DNA from: Lachnospiraceae bacterium
Lineage (GTDB): Bacteria; Bacillota; Clostridia; Lachnospirales; Lachnospiraceae
Reading direction: 5' to 3'
Length of the DNA stretch: 54,380 bases
Assembly: GCA_017532145.1 (NCBI GenBank)
Contig: JAFXJR010000007.1
Location: 1-54,380 of the forward strand
Positions 52,860 to 54,380 of the stretch are shown here, piece by piece. The translations under genes were made by a program, and so were the position numbers. The notes beneath the pieces were generated by a model. It was not told the origin of the DNA and searched no databases. It was given only the letters and a program-made list of their open reading frames with translations. The first letter of the stretch is position 1. Each line of letters opens with the position of its first letter.

Positions 52860-52935
52860 AAGGATAAAAAACAGATAGGAATTACATGACAGCTCTGGTA
52901 TGGAGTGTCAAATCAAAGGAAGAGAGGAAAGAAAG

Positions 52936-54243
52936 ATGAGTAAAAAAACGTATACAGAAAGAAATCTACAGTTTGAAACTTTACAGCTACATGTAGGACA
53001 GGAGACACCGGATCCGGCAACAGACGCCAGAGCAGTGCCAATCTATCAGACGTCTTCCTTTGTATTTAGAAACAGTGAGCATGCAGCAGACAGGTTTGGT
53101 TTGAGGGATGCCGGAAATATTTATGGAAGACTGACCAATCCTACACAGGACGTATTTGAAAAGAGGATTGCCGCACTGGAGGGTGGAGTAGCTGCTTTGG
53201 CAGTGGCATCGGGAGCAGCAGCGTTAACCTATACCTTCCAGAATCTGGCAAGGGCAGGAGAGCATATTGTGGCTGCCAACAATATCTATGGAGGAACTTA
53301 TAATCTGTTGGCACATACTCTGCCTGAGTATGGAATTACAACCACCTTTGTAGACCCCTTTGATGATGCTGCTATTCAGGCAGCAATTAGAGAAAATACC
53401 AAGGCACTGTTTATTGAGACATTGGGAAATCCTCATTCGGATGTGGTGGATATTGAAAAGCTGGCAAAGCTTGCCCATGCGAATAAGATTCCTCTGGTGA
53501 TAGACAATACCTTTGCCACTCCTTATCTGGTGCGTCCTATCGAATATGGTGCAGATATTGTGGTACATTCAGCGACCAAGTTTATTGGAGGCCATGGGAC
53601 TACCATTGGTGGTGTAATTATAGACAGCGGCAAATTCGACTGGGAGGCCAGCGGCAGATTTCCTGCTCTTACTGAGCCGAATGCAAGCTATCATGGGATT
53701 AGCTTTACCAAGGCAGTGGGAGCAGCAGCCTTTGTTACAAAGATTAGAGCTACCCTTCTTCGAGATACAGGAGCGACCCTTTCTCCCTTCCATGCCTTCT
53801 TCTTTTTACAGGGATTGGAGACGCTATCCTTACGAGTGGAAAGGCATGTGGAAAATGCTTTGAAGGTAGTAAAGTTTCTGGAGCAGCATCCTCAGGTGGA
53901 GGCAGTGCATCATCCCTCTGTATCAAGGGATGCCGTGCAGCAGGAGCTTTATAAAAAATACTTTCCTCAGGGTGGTGGTTCTATTTTTACCTTTGAGATT
54001 AAGGGAGATGCCCAAAAAGCAAAAGCATTTATTGATGAACTGGAGCTATTTTCCCTGCTGGCTAATGTAGCAGACGTAAAATCACTGGTTATTCATCCGG
54101 CTTCTACTACTCATTCTCAGTTGAGTGAGTCAGAACTGGAAGAGCAGGGTATCCGCCCCAATACCATTAGACTTTCTATAGGAACAGAGAATATCCAGGA
54201 TATTTTGGAGGATTTGGAGGAAGCATTTAAGCAAATCAAATGA
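52936..54243 (+). CDS. metY: O-acetylhomoserine sulfhydrylase (homocysteine synthase)
   Basis: This 435-residue PLP enzyme makes homocysteine from O-acetylhomoserine and sulfide, a step to methionine. The N-terminal FETLQLHVGQETPDPATDARAVPIYQTSSFVF, YGRLTNPT with the cofactor-binding Tyr/Arg, and SATKFIGGHGTTIGG with the PLP lysine are clear. The length and the 50-residue inserts before PHxxFFFLQGLETL are typical of MetY rather than the shorter cystathionine gamma-synthase. ATG 52936 has GAGG eight bases before it; ATG 52900 would add 12 residues. It is monocistronic. Confidence 0.92.
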   Translation: MSKKTYTERNLQFETLQLHVGQETPDPATDARAVPIYQTSSFVFRNSEHAADRFGLRDAGNIYGRLTNPTQDVFEKRIAALEGGVAALAVASGAAALTYTFQNLARAGEHIVAANNIYGGTYNLLAHTLPEYGITTTFVDPFDDAAIQAAIRENTKALFIETLGNPHSDVVDIEKLAKLAHANKIPLVIDNTFATPYLVRPIEYGADIVVHSATKFIGGHGTTIGGVIIDSGKFDWEASGRFPALTEPNASYHGISFTKAVGAAAFVTKIRATLLRDTGATLSPFHAFFFLQGLETLSLRVERHVENALKVVKFLEQHPQVEAVHHPSVSRDAVQQELYKKYFPQGGGSIFTFEIKGDAQKAKAFIDELELFSLLANVADVKSLVIHPASTTHSQLSESELEEQGIRPNTIRLSIGTENIQDILEDLEEAFKQIK

Positions 54244-54247
54244 TGTT

Positions 54248-54269
54248 GGGGTCAAAAGCATTTGACCCC
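54248..54269 (+). terminator. Perfect hairpin after metY
   Basis: GGGGTCAAA and TTTGACCCC form a perfect 9-bp stem with an AGCA loop, five bases after the metY stop. The T-tract is short (TT), so termination may depend on the A/T-rich stem end. Confidence 0.6.
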
Positions 54270-54279
54270 TTGATGCTTA

Positions 54280-54351
54280 CGGATTTCTTCGCGTTTCACG
54301 CTCACGAAATCCTAAAAGATTCGAAATCCGCACATTTTTCTACGAAAAATG
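54280..54351. repeat. Cluster of nested inverted repeats at the window end
   Basis: CGGATTTC (54280-54287) can pair with GAAATCC (54306-54312) or GAAATCCG (54323-54330); GCGT/ACGC lies inside the first option, and CATTTTTC (54333-54340) pairs with GAAAAATG (54344-54351). This looks like the start of a structured intergenic repeat continuing out of the window; no gene is present from 54244 to the end. Confidence 0.55.
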
Positions 54352-54380
54352 GCTACTTTCTCATGTTTTGTGGGTCCCAA

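Noticed and set aside
52717-52935. SAM riboswitch or T-box before metY
   Set aside because: The gap holds the GH20 terminator, a promoter and a leader of about 70 nt, too short and without the conserved elements.

Overview
The window looks like chromosomal DNA of a spore-forming, flagellated, anaerobic Clostridia species, most likely Lachnospiraceae. The call is family-level and rests on gene content: dipicolinate synthase dpaA/dpaB and an alpha/beta SASP (sporulation), a pyrophosphate-type phosphofructokinase, a YtvI-like sporulation membrane protein, flagellin and a chemoreceptor, and purine-rich AGGAGG-type ribosome binding sites. Nearly all genes lie on the + strand, AT-rich intergenic gaps carry recognisable promoters and terminators, and the core genes look intact.

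Layout. 1-1435: the 3' end of an IS200/IS605-type tnpB with its right-end hairpin, then a short-chain dehydrogenase closely resembling bile-acid 12-alpha-hydroxysteroid dehydrogenases. 1436-4887: a small ORF, a scar of the same IS right end, and a two-gene MoxR AAA ATPase plus metallopeptidase/VWA module. 5092-9971: PPi-phosphofructokinase, dipicolinate synthase A and B, asparagine synthetase. 10234-17381: a membrane diguanylate cyclase, glycogen phosphorylase, a convergent chemoreceptor and 4-alpha-glucanotransferase. 17393-20388: CYTH protein, DJ-1/PfpI protein, CBS-pair protein, spore protein and a small alarmone synthetase. 20696-30482: a proteostasis and housekeeping run (tig-clpP-clpX, then lon-engB-ytvI-D-hydroxyacid dehydrogenase-truA-vanZ-like). 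30604-33037: ECF sigma factor, membrane anti-sigma candidate and a degenerate response regulator. 33428-37360: LacX-like epimerase, iron-sulfur flavoprotein, sugar nucleotidyltransferase and AraC regulator. 37444-45637: an ArsR-controlled Zn/Cd efflux operon with a separate HMA protein, a flagellin carrying a metallopeptidase (flagellinolysin type) and a long Gly-rich repeat, and a CopA copper ATPase with a C-terminal CopZ-like domain. 45748-47639: a short KdpD-like kinase and a KdpE-like regulator without kdpFABC. 47977-52716: a 1,579-residue secreted GH20 hexosaminidase with SLH anchors. 52936-54243: homocysteine synthase MetY.

Three dispersed non-coding repeat families were found by eye. 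Family A (about 90-135 bp, ends GTAACTATTCAG and CTGAACAGTTAC) has six full copies and two fragments, all intergenic and several apparently inside 5' leaders. Family B (about 70 bp, with a CCACGC/GCGTGG palindrome) has two copies. One candidate family C element (133 bp, imperfect terminal inverted repeats) lies at 33241. Three copies of the IS605 right-end hairpin indicate repeated passage of TnpB elements.

The strongest leads for something new are the VWA protein at 3058, which carries an inactive-looking (HQYLH) and an active-looking (HEFLH) copy of one metallopeptidase domain beside its MoxR partner; the protease flagellin with a 24-bp in-frame repeat; the CopA-CopZ fusion that keeps a Shine-Dalgarno and ATG before the CopZ part; and the mobile, structured family A repeats. 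All functional statements come from reading motifs; no database search was run.
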